In this document: piece after piece, positions 22,560 to 33,577 of the stretch
How positions within the stretch are numbered: position 1 is the stretch's first letter
Layout of the letters: each line of letters opens with the position of its first letter
Assembly (NCBI GenBank): GCA_035610365.1
Contig: CM069438.1
Location: 30,559,869-30,623,868, forward strand
Direction of reading: 5' to 3'
Source of the DNA: Aquatica leii
Taxonomy: Eukaryota; Arthropoda; Insecta; Coleoptera; Lampyridae
Length of the DNA stretch: 64,000 nt
Notes under the pieces: model-generated
The model's input: the letters and a program-made list of their open reading frames with translations, nothing else
What the model was told of the DNA's origin: nothing
Databases searched by the model: none
Made by a program: the position numbers and the translations under genes

Positions 22560-25333
22560 GCGAACATATTATATTTATTATATTTGAATGCACAAAGCAT
22601 GCTAAAACATTTCCAAGAACTAGAAATCTTAATTCAAGATAGGAAACCAACTTTGTTATTATTAAGTGAAACTCGTGTAACTGAAGACATACAAGACTGT
22701 GAAATTAATTTTTCAGAATATGTATTAATTCGGTGTAATTCACAAACGAGAAGAACTGGAGGGGTTGTAATAGTTATAAAAAATCCGATATACTGTAATC
22801 TCTAATTTTGCATTAGAAAATAACTATTAGTTAATATGTATCAAAATAATAGGAGGATTTCAAACAGGATACTATACAGTGGTGTATCACTCGCCAAGTG
22901 CAAGTAATGCTACTTTATAGAACATTTTGAAAAGTGGTGTGAAGATACAATTCCGGATAACAGTCGACATATAATTATAGGGGATTTTAACATAGATGTA
23001 TCCAAACAAAGTTTTTATGGGTCGAAATTAATACAAGTTATTAGAAGCTTAGGGATGAAACAAATTGTAGACGAATTTACGCGTACAACAGAAAATAGCC
23101 GTACAATAGTTGACCTAGTAATTACAAATGTAAATGAATTAACATCTGTTGTATTAAATGAACCAAAAATAACTGACCATGATATAATAGAAATAAATTT
23201 AGGTACATTGCATAATAAGATGGATTACAAAATAAAAACAATAAATTGCTATAAAAAATATTCAAAACAAAACCTACTTAATGTACTCAGCCATCACAAT
23301 TGGAATATGCAAAATCGACAGATGGATCAAATAGCAAATGACATAGTTCAAACGCTTTGTTATGCAGTAAATGACCTAATTATAAAGAAAACTATAAAAA
23401 CACGAACAAATAACACTTGGTTTATACTGGACTTACGTAATCTCCTAAACGAAAGAGACAGGCTTTATAAAATTGCTAAATTAACGGGAAATGAAAATGA
23501 CTGGATGCTTTACAAAAACACAAGAAATAATTTTAGTAACAAAATTAAGATAAGCAAAAATAAATATTACGTAAATAAAATACAGCAAAATAGCGGACAA
23601 CCTCAAAATATGTGGAGAATTATTAAACATTTAATCAATGGAAAAGAAATAAAGCAAAAATATAATATTTGACGAAGTAGAAATTGGTAACGTAGAAGAA
23701 ATATCAAATAAATTTAACGAATATTTTGTAAGCAGCATTATGCAAATAAATAATAGTATAATCCAGCCCCCAGCAAACTTCAAAGAGGCTCCAATATTAA
23801 AACCAATCATTAATTTCAAATTTAAGCAAGTTAATTTATCGGATCTGAAGAAAATCATAAGTAATATTAAGAGAAAAGGAGGAACGGATCACATTACAAA
23901 ACAAGTTATTACAGATGCATTGCCAGAAATTGGTAATGCAATGGTAGACTCTAATAAACAAATCTTTAATAAATTGGAAAATTTCCTAATTGTTGGAAGC
24001 AATCCAAAGTCATACCAACGCCTAAAATTAAAAATACAAAAGATGCGAAGAATTTCGACCTATCAATATTTTACCAGTGTACGAACAAATACTAGAATCA
24101 GTTGTTAAGGAACAATTACAGTGCTTTCTAGAACAAAATAATATAATTAGTGAAAATCAATCGGGTTTTCGAAGTAAACACTCGTGTGAAACAGCATTAA
24201 ATCTCGTGCTAACAAAATGGAAATCCGAAATTGACGAGGGTAATAGTGTAGTAGCAGTGTTTTTAGACTATAAAAGAGCCTTTGAAACTATCGACAGAGG
24301 AAGACTTATAAATAAACTTTACCAATATGGAATAAGAAGCACCGAACTTCAATGGTTCGAAACTTACTTGGAATCTCGTTACTCAGACCACTACGTACCA
24401 ACTTTACGAATCTATTCCAATTGAAAATAATTTAGGTGTACCTCAAGGATCAGTCTTAGGCCCATTGCTTTTCTTAATTTATATTAATGATTTAGAACTT
24501 AACCTTAAGTGCTGTAATATTAATTTGTTTGCGGACGATACCCTGGTATCAATTACTGATAAAAATGTACATTCAGCTATTATAAAGCTAAACTCAGAAT
24601 TAGAAATTATTGCAAATTGGTTACAAACAAACAAATTAAAATTAAATGTGCTGAAAAAGTAAGATAATGGTAATATCAAATATTAATGTTGACACAACAA
24701 AAATAAAAATTGAAAATATAGAATTAGAACAGGTTGAACAAATTAAATATTTAGGAATTGTGATTGATCAGAATCTAAATTTTAGAAGCCACGTAAATTA
24801 TGTAATAAAAAAAAATAGCAAATAAGATTAGCCTATTAGGAAGAATATCTAATAAATTGACACTGTTTATAAAACAATTATTGCACCATATTTTGATTTT
24901 TGCAGTAGTATATTTTTAATGTGTTACGAAGTCGACTTAAAACGGTTACAGAAACAACAAAATAGAGCTATGCGGATTATATTACATTGTTCAAAATATA
25001 CCAAAATCACAGTAATGTTAGATTGTTTACAATGGTTAAGTGTGAAACAGCGGATATATTTCAATTCATTAATGTTGGTATACAAAATAATTAATGATTT
25101 GCTTCTAAACTACATGTCAAAATTAGTGATACATAACTATGAAATACATTCATATAACACGAGAAGTCGATGTGACTTCAGATTGCCAAAATTTTCAAAA
25201 TCAAAGTCACAAAAATTCTCTTATGTACAAAGGTCTGAAATTATATAATGACTTACCAGATGAAATTAAGCACGAGCAAAATATTTATAAATTTAAAAAA
25301 GGTCTGAGTGATTATGTTAAGAATAAATTTTAA
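22560..25333 (+). pseudogene. LINE ORF2: endonuclease and reverse transcriptase
   Basis: The endonuclease starts near 22584 with LNAQSM and LLLLSETRV, followed by DFNID near 22984, SRTIVDLVITN near 23098 and the ITDHDII catalytic box near 23170. The reverse transcriptase has NQSGFRSKHSCETALNLV near 24158, FLDYKRAFETID near 24260, GVPQGSVLGPLLFLIYINDL at 24436-24495 and the catalytic FADDTLV near 24528. A C-terminal region with KLNVLKK, KYLGIVID and PYFDFCSSIF follows to the stop at 25331-25333. Frameshifts or stops near 22805-22920, 23670, 24010-24080, 24420, 24660, 24820 and 25240 disable it. It would nick target DNA and copy the RNA there. Family membership is certain; the precise clade (CR1, L2, Daphne and others) is not. 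Confidence 0.88.
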
Positions 25334-25875
25334 GCAAAAATTAGTATTAATAGAAATATGTTACGATTTATGTTAAATTAGTATATCTTTACTTAATAAA
25401 CACTTACTTACTTTATATAAATAAATTTATACTGAACAGGTATAGTTATAAAACAAAGCATTAGTTGTTTATAAATTTTGTAGCAACAACTGAGTCAAAT
25501 ACAATATTAACTCAAATAAATATCTATGTATGAGCTGAGCATGCAAAACATACCTTGAAGCAGTTTCATAAGATTCTGTTCTTTAAAGCTGCTAGACATT
25601 TATTAGTAGCATATATACAATGGTATAATCTTTCATGTTCTTGTCTCCAATTTCCAGATATTTACTAAACCTATTAACATATTTTTTATTAAATAGGTTA
25701 ACTTCAATTACTTGATAAAAATACAGATTGACACTACACTGATATTTGAGTAGTGAAATACTAGCATTATATTCAAGTTTGGATTACTTGTTTAACAATG
25801 TTGGTGTGAAAATTTGTTTATTAATTAATTTTATACAAACGACAATGCTTAACGACACGAGCACGTAGTTAACTA
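25334..25875. other. AT-rich spacer
   Basis: LINE 3' tail followed by unassigned AT-rich DNA. No coding frame, RNA gene or structured repeat recognised. Confidence 0.5.
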
Positions 25876-26135
25876 CCCAGCAAACATACATATAAATTTT
25901 CTATAGAATATATGTATAATTTTTAATTTTATTTTATTTATTAGAAATATATAAGTTAATATAAATAAACATGTATATTACATACATAGAGTTTACATGA
26001 ATCGTACATATTTAAAGGTAACATATTTCTTATATGAAAAAATCATACGTATTAAAAACATGAGGATATTTATATATATTTAATATGAAAAAAAGTATAT
26101 ACTGTTCATATAGCAAAATTTATGATTATTTTACA
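25876..26135 (+). mobile_element. Element F7 fragment, CCCAGCAAACATAC end
   Basis: It begins TA|CCCAGCAAACATAC and is followed by repeated ACATATA/TATATGT words in both orientations, the same layout as F1-F6. The opposite end was not found; the homologous block D begins at about 26142. Confidence 0.4.
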
Positions 26136-26141
26136 TAAGAA

Positions 26142-27790
26142 TAGAAATGTATTAAAAATATAATTAAATTTAGATCGGGTTAATGTGTATAAAAGAACGT
26201 ATTGTAGATGTAAATCAGATTACATTTACTTAACATATATTATATGCAGTACCTGTTAAACGCCAGCTATAACTTGTTACATCATTTTATTTACCTATCC
26301 TGTACCAGATGAGCTCATTAATTACATTATGTTATTTGTTTGGCAATTTTTATCAGACCATTAATTTTAAAAGGTAGTTTTGTTTTCTAATTTGTATCAG
26401 TATTGTTTTAATTTCAAGGACGGGTTCAGAATGGAAAGAACAAGTTAATTTCCCCCACGGTTAACTTTCCAAAAAGTTAATAAGACGTATATCTTTATTG
26501 AAAAAAAATCAGTTATAAATATACATAAATTGGCATACTATTCTTATACATATATTTGCCGCGCTGTGGTTGTTGCTGTTTAGCTGAAATTGAAGAACAC
26601 TATTTAATATATAACACCCTTTTAGCTTAAAATTTACAATTCTTCCAAAATGACCTTTATTTTGTTCTTCATTTACCCTAAAATACTTAAACAAAAACAG
26701 TATTCACCGACAACGATATTACGAAAAAAAAAGATATCGGCGTTTCATGACTATTGAATTTCAAAATATTAAAATAGTATATTATATATCAAGGTTGAGA
26801 AGTGCATTTATAGTTATAATGAACTCCTCAACCGTGTTATATATACAATTTTTTCCACTACTAGAATTATTAAAACCTTTCTACCTGTTACTAAATCAAA
26901 TTTAAAATTTAAGATATTAATTTTAAATTAAAAATCAAGTCGCTGTGATTCAGACAGTTGTCATTAGTTTAATAGAATTAATTTTGACGTAATGCTTAAT
27001 TGTGATTTAAAACACAAAAATAAACAAATAACGTAAGTTTTATTGCTAAAGTTGTTTTAAATTGTTTAAAAATATTATTGTTTTAAGCATTGATTATATC
27101 TAATCACATTTAATTAAGCGCGAACTTCAAATAACTTACTTTTTAAAATCAAATTAATTTATTAATTGAGCGATTTGAAAACTTAAATTAGCATTAAATA
27201 AAATCTCTTGGTCTTGGTACGCAGTTTGGTAAACTTTTTTTCTTTGAAACTGTTGTAGTATTATCAGAAAATGTAAATATGTTCATTATTAACTACTAGT
27301 TAATAATGAAATATTATTTACCTGCGCTTAAAAAAGTACAACTTCACGGCCTTCTATTATACGTAATAATGCAAGCGTATACAACTAGTTGTGGAAAAAT
27401 TATATTAAATTAAATAAAACACAAAAATAAAATCAAGTACGAGTGATTGCAATATTTTCAAGATTTAACAATACGACAAACGGCCGGTTTTTCAATCATA
27501 GTTTAAACTGGTTTAAACTTTGGTTAAGTTTAATTTTAAAATATTGTCAATCAATAGTTAGTTTTGTGCTAACCAATATGACATAATTTTTCCTAAAGAA
27601 ATTAACTGATTCTGAATAAATAAACGACGCCTAAAATACCGGGTATTTTACAGAAAAAAATACGTCCATAAAACAAACCACGGTTACAAGGTACGCATAG
27701 ATAATTAAAGAGTACTTATATCCATGGTGTAAAAACGAGATTGTTTGATTTTGAAATCTTCAAACAGCAAGCTATTTGAAATAAGTCAAA
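26142..27790 (+). repeat. Duplicated non-coding block D, partner of 50408-51850
   Basis: Near-identical over about 1.6 kb to 50408-51850, with the same order of landmarks (GATCGGGTTAATGTGTATA, GCCGCGCTGTGGTTGTTGC, ATCAAGGTTGAGAAGTGCA). No coding frame is conserved. Compared with the B version it lacks about 45 bp inside a hairpin (near 26805). Confidence 0.85.
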
Positions 27791-28082
27791 CAATGATTGG
27801 CCGATGTCGCTGAAAGAAATATTTAAAACCTGGAAATTTATTTTCCAACTACATTAATTATAAAATATAACCAATACCAAGTAACACAAAATTTATAAAT
27901 TTAAATATTCTGTAATTAATTAATTGACAATCACAAAGAAGACTTGATAAAGCTTATAAAATAAGCGAAACGTCGTCACTAACTGATTCTAAATTTAAAA
28001 TAAAGTAGTAAAAAAATGTTTCTTTTTAACCAAAAGCTGTTTTATTTAAAAACTCTTCAAAAACAATCTTAATTATTTATAA
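27791..28082. other. Spacer with a decayed Penelope-like terminal motif
   Basis: At about 27947-27982 the plus strand reads TTGATAAAGCTTATAAAATA then AGCGAAACGTCGTC. GCTTAT/ATAAGC can pair, followed by GAAA and GTC, as in a hammerhead, but the CTGANGA box is changed (TTGATAA). It is likely a dead Penelope-like terminal repeat. Nothing else is recognised here. Confidence 0.35.
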
Positions 28083-30313
28083 CCCACACAGCACAAGCAT
28101 ATCCAGTGGATATGAAATGTACACGCTAACCATGGATACCGGAGGTGCATCGAACATCCATATTTAATATTATGGAGCAAGGATGGAGGTCCAGTGGATA
28201 TATCATTCCGTCACGGAAAAATCTTCATAGTATGTCCATAGGACCTCCAGGTGGATAAACATTTTACATCCATATGGAGATATATTGAACAGTCATATGG
28301 ACGTACAAAATACATACATATGGAGGTTCAATGAACATTTAATTAAAGTATAATAAACATTCATTTTTTTATAGAACCTTCATATGTAGGTAAAATATAT
28401 GTGCATATCTATATATTACCAAAAAATATGGCCACACGTCAAATAAAGTCAATACAAAATGCCAATAGTGATATTTTCCAGATGCAACAACTCCGGTTGG
28501 TCCACAGAAAACGTGTTTTTTCTATTCTCGTCATTATTTAATATGACCACTTGTTCATTTTCACTCAAACACAATCGAACTTTTTTATTTACACATTCTC
28601 TCATTTTTCTAGAGCTTTTATCCATTATTTATATTATAGGAATCCAAATACTTACTAGATTAATGTACAGCAAAAGTAAATTCAAATATGCAAAAATACC
28701 TTGTCTTTACCCAATAAACACAAATCAATGGGCCTGTACTGGCAATGTACTCCTTAGCCGGCACTCAGAATGCTGGCAATGTACTAAAATGAAGTACACT
28801 GCCGGTAACCAGGTGACACACCGGCCGATATATTGCCGAATGAATCTTGCCAATGCAGAAATTGCATCGAACCAATATCGGCAAGTTATATATATATTAA
28901 TACAAGTTAAATGCAGAATGCCAGTGAAATCTGTGCAATATAATATGTACTTTGCCATCACATAAATAGTGCGCAATTTTAAAAGCATTGACAATGTTAG
29001 CAACTTAACACAAATTAAATGCATACAATGGTATTATCATTTTTAATTTAATTAATAAAACAATTTGGAAACTTAACATACAATGTCCATATATGTACTG
29101 AAAAAAATTTAAAAAATATAAAAAACCAATTTACATTCATTCTGTGCTTATGTTTATTGGCGTCTTTCGTACCCACTACTCCTGGTGTTTATTGCGTGTT
29201 GTAAAGCTGCACCACAATTTGATTTTTTTCTTATGGATACTGTAAAATAAAAATTACATTGTAATGCTACTCAAATAACTTATGCACTTTTTTAGTAATT
29301 TCTAAACTAAATTTTGAAGTTTTTGAAGTAATTATAAAGAATTGCTTTGTAAATAGTCGTGAAATAAAATACAACACGAAAGTCAAGTTTGGCAGTAATG
29401 CACTTGAAATCACATTACGTTAATATACATATAAAGTTAATGTTTTAAGTCTTAACCTATAAACTATAAAATACTCTGAATCCTCTTACCATAAATTAAA
29501 TTTAAAATATTTTTACAAATTTGTTTTGCTTGATCCAGACCAATTACTTGGTTAAAACATGTCTCGTTTGCTGTATCTTTTCATCCAACAAAGTAGATTG
29601 AATCGATCTAAAAAAAAATTTCAATTAAATAAAACTCAGCAATAAGAATAATGAATTGGGAAATTGTAGATAAACTCACAAACTGGCTCTTAGATTACAA
29701 ATTCCAAAGTCATTATATATTTGGTCGAAAACGTGTTAGTTTTTAGGTTATATATTTATTATTAAGAAATAATTTATATTTGAATTTAATACTTACTTAT
29801 TTTGTTAATCCATCCTAAATGATGAAAAACAAACACATTTTTTCGAAATTTTAAAGCACAAAATGGTTTGCATACGATAAATACAAGCTAAACAAAAAGC
29901 CAAAAAGTTTGCGTGTGCAATAATTCAATATACGCGAAAACCTTGGCGAAAACAAACGAACAACGAAGAAAGTTTAAATTAAACCGCGCCAAGTATTTTT
30001 TTTTACTTTTACAATTTTTCATTAAATTTGTTGTTGCATGTTAAATATTTACTACAAATGTTAAATTTTAGAGAATATAATTATTTCTGAATAATTTTGA
30101 TAAAAAATAGCAACTCACAAAATTATGTAACATGATACATAAAAAAAAATGTTTCCGAACATAACACTTATAACACTTAAGATAATCCTATTTCACAGAT
30201 ATCCATGAATGTATATAAGGTGCATATACAGTGGATATTAAACTACGGATGTACATCAATGGATATTATATGGATAAATATGTATATCCATTGCATCTCG
30301 CGTGCTGTGTGGG
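28083..30313 (+). mobile_element. DNA element F3, CCCACACAGCA ends, TGGATAT motif cloud
   Basis: Ends CCCACACAGC (28083) and GCTGTGTGGG (30304-30313) with 2-bp target duplication AA (28081-28082 and 30314-30315). TGGATAT/ATATCCA and close variants recur about eight times in each terminal 250 bp (28100-28340 and 30190-30290). The middle holds minus-strand exon-like frames (29154-29607). A GCCGGCA/TGCCAG-rich stretch at about 28709-28960, starting CCCAATAAACACAAA, may be another nested element. It shares its ends, but not its inner motif, with F4. Confidence 0.85.
29154..29607 (-). pseudogene. Spliced reading frame carried by element F3
   Basis: Two minus-strand exon-like blocks are bounded by good splice sites: 29607-29490 (acceptor TTTTTTTTAG, donor GTAAGAG) and 29239-29154 (acceptor ATTTTACAG), ending in a stop. 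They join in phase (codon split 1+2), reading ...QAKQICKNILNLIY then a Ser/Arg/Lys-rich tail. One frameshift lies inside the first block. No domain is recognised. The position, between the motif clouds and on the minus strand, matches the DUF4806-like frames of F2, F4 and F6, so it is probably an equivalent gene; this is inference. Confidence 0.4.
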
Positions 30314-30321
30314 AAATGTTA

Positions 30322-30352
30322 CTAGCTGTACCCTGCCACGCTTCGCAGTGGC
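30322..30352 (-). other. Helitron 3' terminal hairpin and CTAG end
   Basis: Minus strand: GCCACTGCGAAGCGTGGC (30352-30335; five outer pairs GCCAC/GTGGC) is followed 9 bases later by CTAG|T at 30325-30321. Helitrons end in a short hairpin followed by CTRR and insert next to T. Confidence 0.75.
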
Positions 30353-30690
30353 ACATTGTGATTGAATGGTTGAGAAATAAGAAACAAAACAAAGAATACA
30401 TTTCACTTGCTTCCACTACGTTATTCATTAATTTCTTAACTGCAAGTCGCGTGCTGTTGCAGAGTTTTGGCTGATTAATATTCCGCAAGAGGATAATTAG
30501 CACACCTACTTTCAATTTTAATTTGTGTGGTGGTATCCCTGGCAGATCAAGTGAGTTTAAAAATTCTATTGGATAATTAACTACTTTATCTGCTTCCACA
30601 AAGGTGTCTATCGACTTATATGCAATTTCATCAATTTCAAAATGAATGAATAAATTATTAAAAACGAAAAATATAAGAAAATTATTAAAA
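30322..30690 (-). pseudogene. Helitron 3' end with C-terminal helicase remnant
   Basis: The minus frame near 30600-30410 reads [20 protein letters not shown], then RN and [19 protein letters not shown]. This is the C-terminal motif of Helitron PIF1-type helicases (consensus LPPHKL, pimLLRNL, LCNGTRL). Downstream, in the right place and orientation, lie a terminal hairpin and a CTAG end. The helicase unwinds DNA during rolling-circle transposition. Only the last about 60 residues are visible; the upstream Rep and helicase parts are not found to the right, so the element is truncated or decayed. The Helitron end lies 8 bp from the end of F3. Confidence 0.75.
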
Positions 30691-31301
30691 ATAAATAATT
30701 TAAAAAAATGCACGTTTTTATGTTTTCATTTTCTAACTGTGAACTGTTTTACATTTAATTATTATTTTATTTAATTTTATTATTGAAATTAATTGATGTT
30801 TACTATATTGACATTCGTATTAATTAATAATTGCTACTTTTAATGTAATTATATTTATATAGATTAAAAGTGACGTTAATTCAAAATAAATAATATAATT
30901 ACGTGCACGTGTTAGATGTAAAAAAAAAGATATAACCACTCACTTCTGTTAGAAATCCACTTGAATTATAATAAGTCCTTTTATTTTGCCTGTCAGTTAA
31001 TAATATTTTTACTGTCCATCTTTGATATAAAATATAACCTCTACTTATGATTTGGTGAAAGGCCCAGTTCGATCACAACACTATCACACACTTAAGTGAA
31101 TATTTAATTCAGATTGTATAATAATCAGAATCAGATGCAAATTTTTTTGTAAATAAACAATGTAATTGGGAACGAAATTGTTTCTTATGTGACTGCGTCA
31201 TTATTATTTCGGTTGTCAGCGAGTGTTTTCCTAGCTTATGGCAGATGGCACGGTCACTGGTAAACAGCTGATCGTTAAAAAAAATTTTCTCGCGGTCGCA
31301 C
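30691..31301. other. AT-rich spacer between Helitron remnant and F2
   Basis: No coding frame or repeat recognised. Possibly interior sequence of the decayed Helitron. Confidence 0.4.
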
Positions 31302-31481
31302 CCCAGTGAACACAAGATGTCCCATGTACATCCTCTGTATATAATTTTTGTGACCTGAGAAGTCATAGGGATGTACTTTAAAGGGCCCTATCCCAGTGAA
31401 CACAAGATGTCCCATGTACATCCTCTGTATATAATTTTTGTGACCTGAGAAGTCATAGGGATGTACTTTAAAGGGCCCTAT
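31302..31481 (+). repeat. Two adjacent 90-bp copies of the F2 left end
   Basis: 31302-31391 and 31392-31481 are almost identical. The first is the left tip of the outer F2, the second that of the inner F2. The frame at 31275-31556, with a repeated protein sequence, is only a result of this. Confidence 0.9.
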
Positions 31482-31559
31482 GTCCGCAATAATTATGTAC
31501 TCAGGATGTAATAAATGATGTACTGCCAACATAATATAACATTCCAGGTACATCAAAAT

Positions 31560-31790
31560 ATTATATACCTAGGACGTGGTATTACGTCCCAAGTACATCG
31601 GAATATTATGTACCTGGGACGTAATATTACGTCTCAGGTACATCGGAATATTATATACCTGCGACGTAATATTGCATCCTAGGTACATCGGAATATTATA
31701 TACCTGCGACGTAATATTATATCTCAGATACATTGGAATATTATATACCTGCGACGTAATATTATGCACCAGGTACATTGGAATAATATA
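31560..31790 (+). repeat. 45-bp palindromic tandem repeats, inner F2
   Basis: About five units of 45 bp containing GGTACATCGGAATATTAT and ACCTGGGACGTAATATTACG. The centre is a near-perfect palindrome around GACGTAATATTACGTC, with the flanking TACCTGGG/CCCAGGTA also complementary. The 15-residue protein repeats read through it are artefacts. Confidence 0.9.
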
Positions 31791-31800
31791 TACATATACA

Positions 31801-32380
31801 CAGGGTGTTATTAAAAAAACCTTACACAATTTGTCAAGTTACCGATTAAAACAAGAAAACACTGAAATAGTCTTATGTTAAATGCTCAAAGGTTTTTGAA
31901 ATATGATGTAATGAAGAAATCATTATTATTTTAGAGTACCTATGTTAGTTATTTCCACCGCTGAAATACATTTTTTAGTCATTATAAAAATAATTTTATT
32001 GTCGAATCCTAGCAACAAGATAATTTAAAACATTTATCATAAAAAAATAACAGCAAAATTATTTGACAATGGGTATAAATTTACTTTTGCGGAATATACC
32101 GATATGCATTTCTGTACCTTTGATTGGAAGGCGAATGAAGACAATTTGAACATTTTCTGTGATATCTTTAAGCAGGATAAAGTTAAATAAGTTATTGATT
32201 ATGTTTATGAGCTTGTTTGGTGATTTATATATATATTTAAATTTTTTAAAAATACTTTTTAATTTCTTCATAAGACCGTATTTCGACAACCGTTAAGTTT
32301 TGAACATAAGTTTATTTTTTGTTTTAATCAGTATTCTAACTTAACAAAGTTTGTAAGGTTTTTTTTTAATTAACACCCTA
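31801..32380. mobile_element. Miniature inverted-repeat element, CAGGGTGTTA ends
   Basis: The left end reads CAGGGTGTTATTAAAAAAAC; the right end, on the minus strand, TAGGGTGTTAATTAAAAAAA. Beyond these both ends share CCTTAC and TTTGT. Flanked by TATA-rich DNA, so the target TA is ambiguous; probably Tc1/mariner type. It is also present, truncated, in the outer F2 (from 35418), so it predates their separation. The frame at 32059-32289 shows no recognisable domain. Confidence 0.65.
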
Positions 32381-32726
32381 TATATAATATTCGAAAAACA
32401 AATACATGAAAACCATGTAAAATAAAAGAAAAAAATGATTTACAAACTTTCTCTAATAGTTCAGACTCTCAAATAAGTATAAGAAATAAAAGCCTAATAC
32501 AAAATTAAAATAAATTATTTTTAAAATATTACACAAACAAAAATAAACTTTTCGAATGCTCAAACAGATATAAAAAATATAAAATTTAAATTAACTCTTT
32601 TAATTTTTTTTATAAGATAAACGTTGTGACCAGTGTCGCAACCAATCAGCCACAAGTTCTTCAAAAATTTTTCGTAATTAAATCTGAAGTTAAACAAAAC
32701 AATTATAAATTAATCAAAAACAAACC

Positions 32727-33577
32727 TTACTCCAGCTTACTTTTTATAATATTTATAGTGTAATCTGCAGATGCGGAAGTTATTCCGTTGGCCCAACTAA
32801 GAACATTTTGCGGTCGCCTCGTTTGAAAGTATTTATGTGCCCTCTTTGTCCCTGAACCATCAATACTGTACATATTGTTCCTTAAAAAAACAAGATCAAT
32901 TAATATATGATTAATTATTAGAACATTACTTACAAATTTTGCGCTGTTGCTATCTTCATTAATAAAGATATCAAATTCAGTGATGTCGTCTACAGTATTC
33001 AGGGGTAGCATTTTCTTGATGTCGTCGAAATTGCTTATTGTAGCCGACTTGCTCGATTTTAGGCACTTAAAAATTTCACTAACAGTGAATTTTATTTTCT
33101 CAAATTGATTTTTCATGCCCTTTATGTCCGATAATTCCTTCTTGACATCCTTCAGTTCAGACAATATTTCATGGAGTTTTACTGAAAAACGATTGAATTT
33201 ATTTATTTTTCATTTTTTCTGGAGAGTTTATTAAAGTTACCTTCCGATCGTAAACTTAACCCACTTCGATCAGATAGTATTACGAAATTTGAAATGTTGA
33301 TAAATCGGTTGTTATAAACTTCTATAATTTCTGACATATTGTCTGTAACCTGCGTCATATCAACGGCCGGTAATGGTGCTAATGCAGCTAAAAATAATTC
33401 GAAGTCAATTTAACTAATCATAAAAATCAAAATACTCACTGTTGAAGTCTTCATCACTAGATGAGGTGGATAGACAAAATATTTTTTGAGAAGCTTTTTT
33501 CTTTCTCTTGTTGGGAACTTTTTCTTCAGATGTGTAATCCGCATCGTTTTCCCTGTTTCGGGCCGATGATGCCGTTA
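32727..33577 (-). pseudogene. DUF4806-like spliced gene carried by inner F2
   Basis: Minus-strand exons with consensus splice sites: a 33577-33440 (basic run KRKKK, then STSSSDED), b 33387-33241, c 33181-32934, d 32880-32727 ending TAA. Exons a-b-c join in the same phase (1), which argues for genuine introns. Exon c contains an amphipathic stretch and LPLNTVDDITEFDIFI; exon d has MYSIDGSGTKRAHKYF. These resemble the start (LPxxTxEDLxxFD) and the core (YSWxGxGxKKAF) of the DUF4806 domain of insect proteins of unknown role; about 30 residues between them are missing, and the c-d junction is out of phase, so this copy is probably damaged. 5' exons were not identified. Nuclear localisation is likely from the basic run. 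The family call is from memory of the motif. Confidence 0.55.

Larger units (their letters stand above)
20871..25430 (+). mobile_element. CR1/Jockey-group LINE, nearly full length, defective
   Basis: Two consecutive reading frames (ORF1 21384-22547 and ORF2 about 22560-25333) have the layout of a non-LTR retrotransposon with apurinic-type endonuclease and reverse transcriptase. It is absent from copy B. The 5' boundary is uncertain (between 20812 and about 21300). The 3' end after 25333 is AT-rich with AATAAACACTTACTTACTT, with no clear poly-A tail. Only a handful of stops and frameshifts are seen, so it is younger than copy A as a whole. Confidence 0.85.

Noticed and set aside
28459-28965. 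168-codon plus-strand frame inside F3
   Set aside because: It crosses motif repeats and a possible nested element end, with low-complexity hydrophobic translation and no domain.
31569-31881. Frames with 15-residue repeats at 31569-31881 and 35188-35448
   Set aside because: Artefacts of the 45-bp palindromic tandem repeats, open on both strands for that reason.
32059-32289. 76-codon Lys/Ile-rich frame in the miniature element
   Set aside because: Could be a transposase scrap, but no motif is recognisable and the second copy is truncated.
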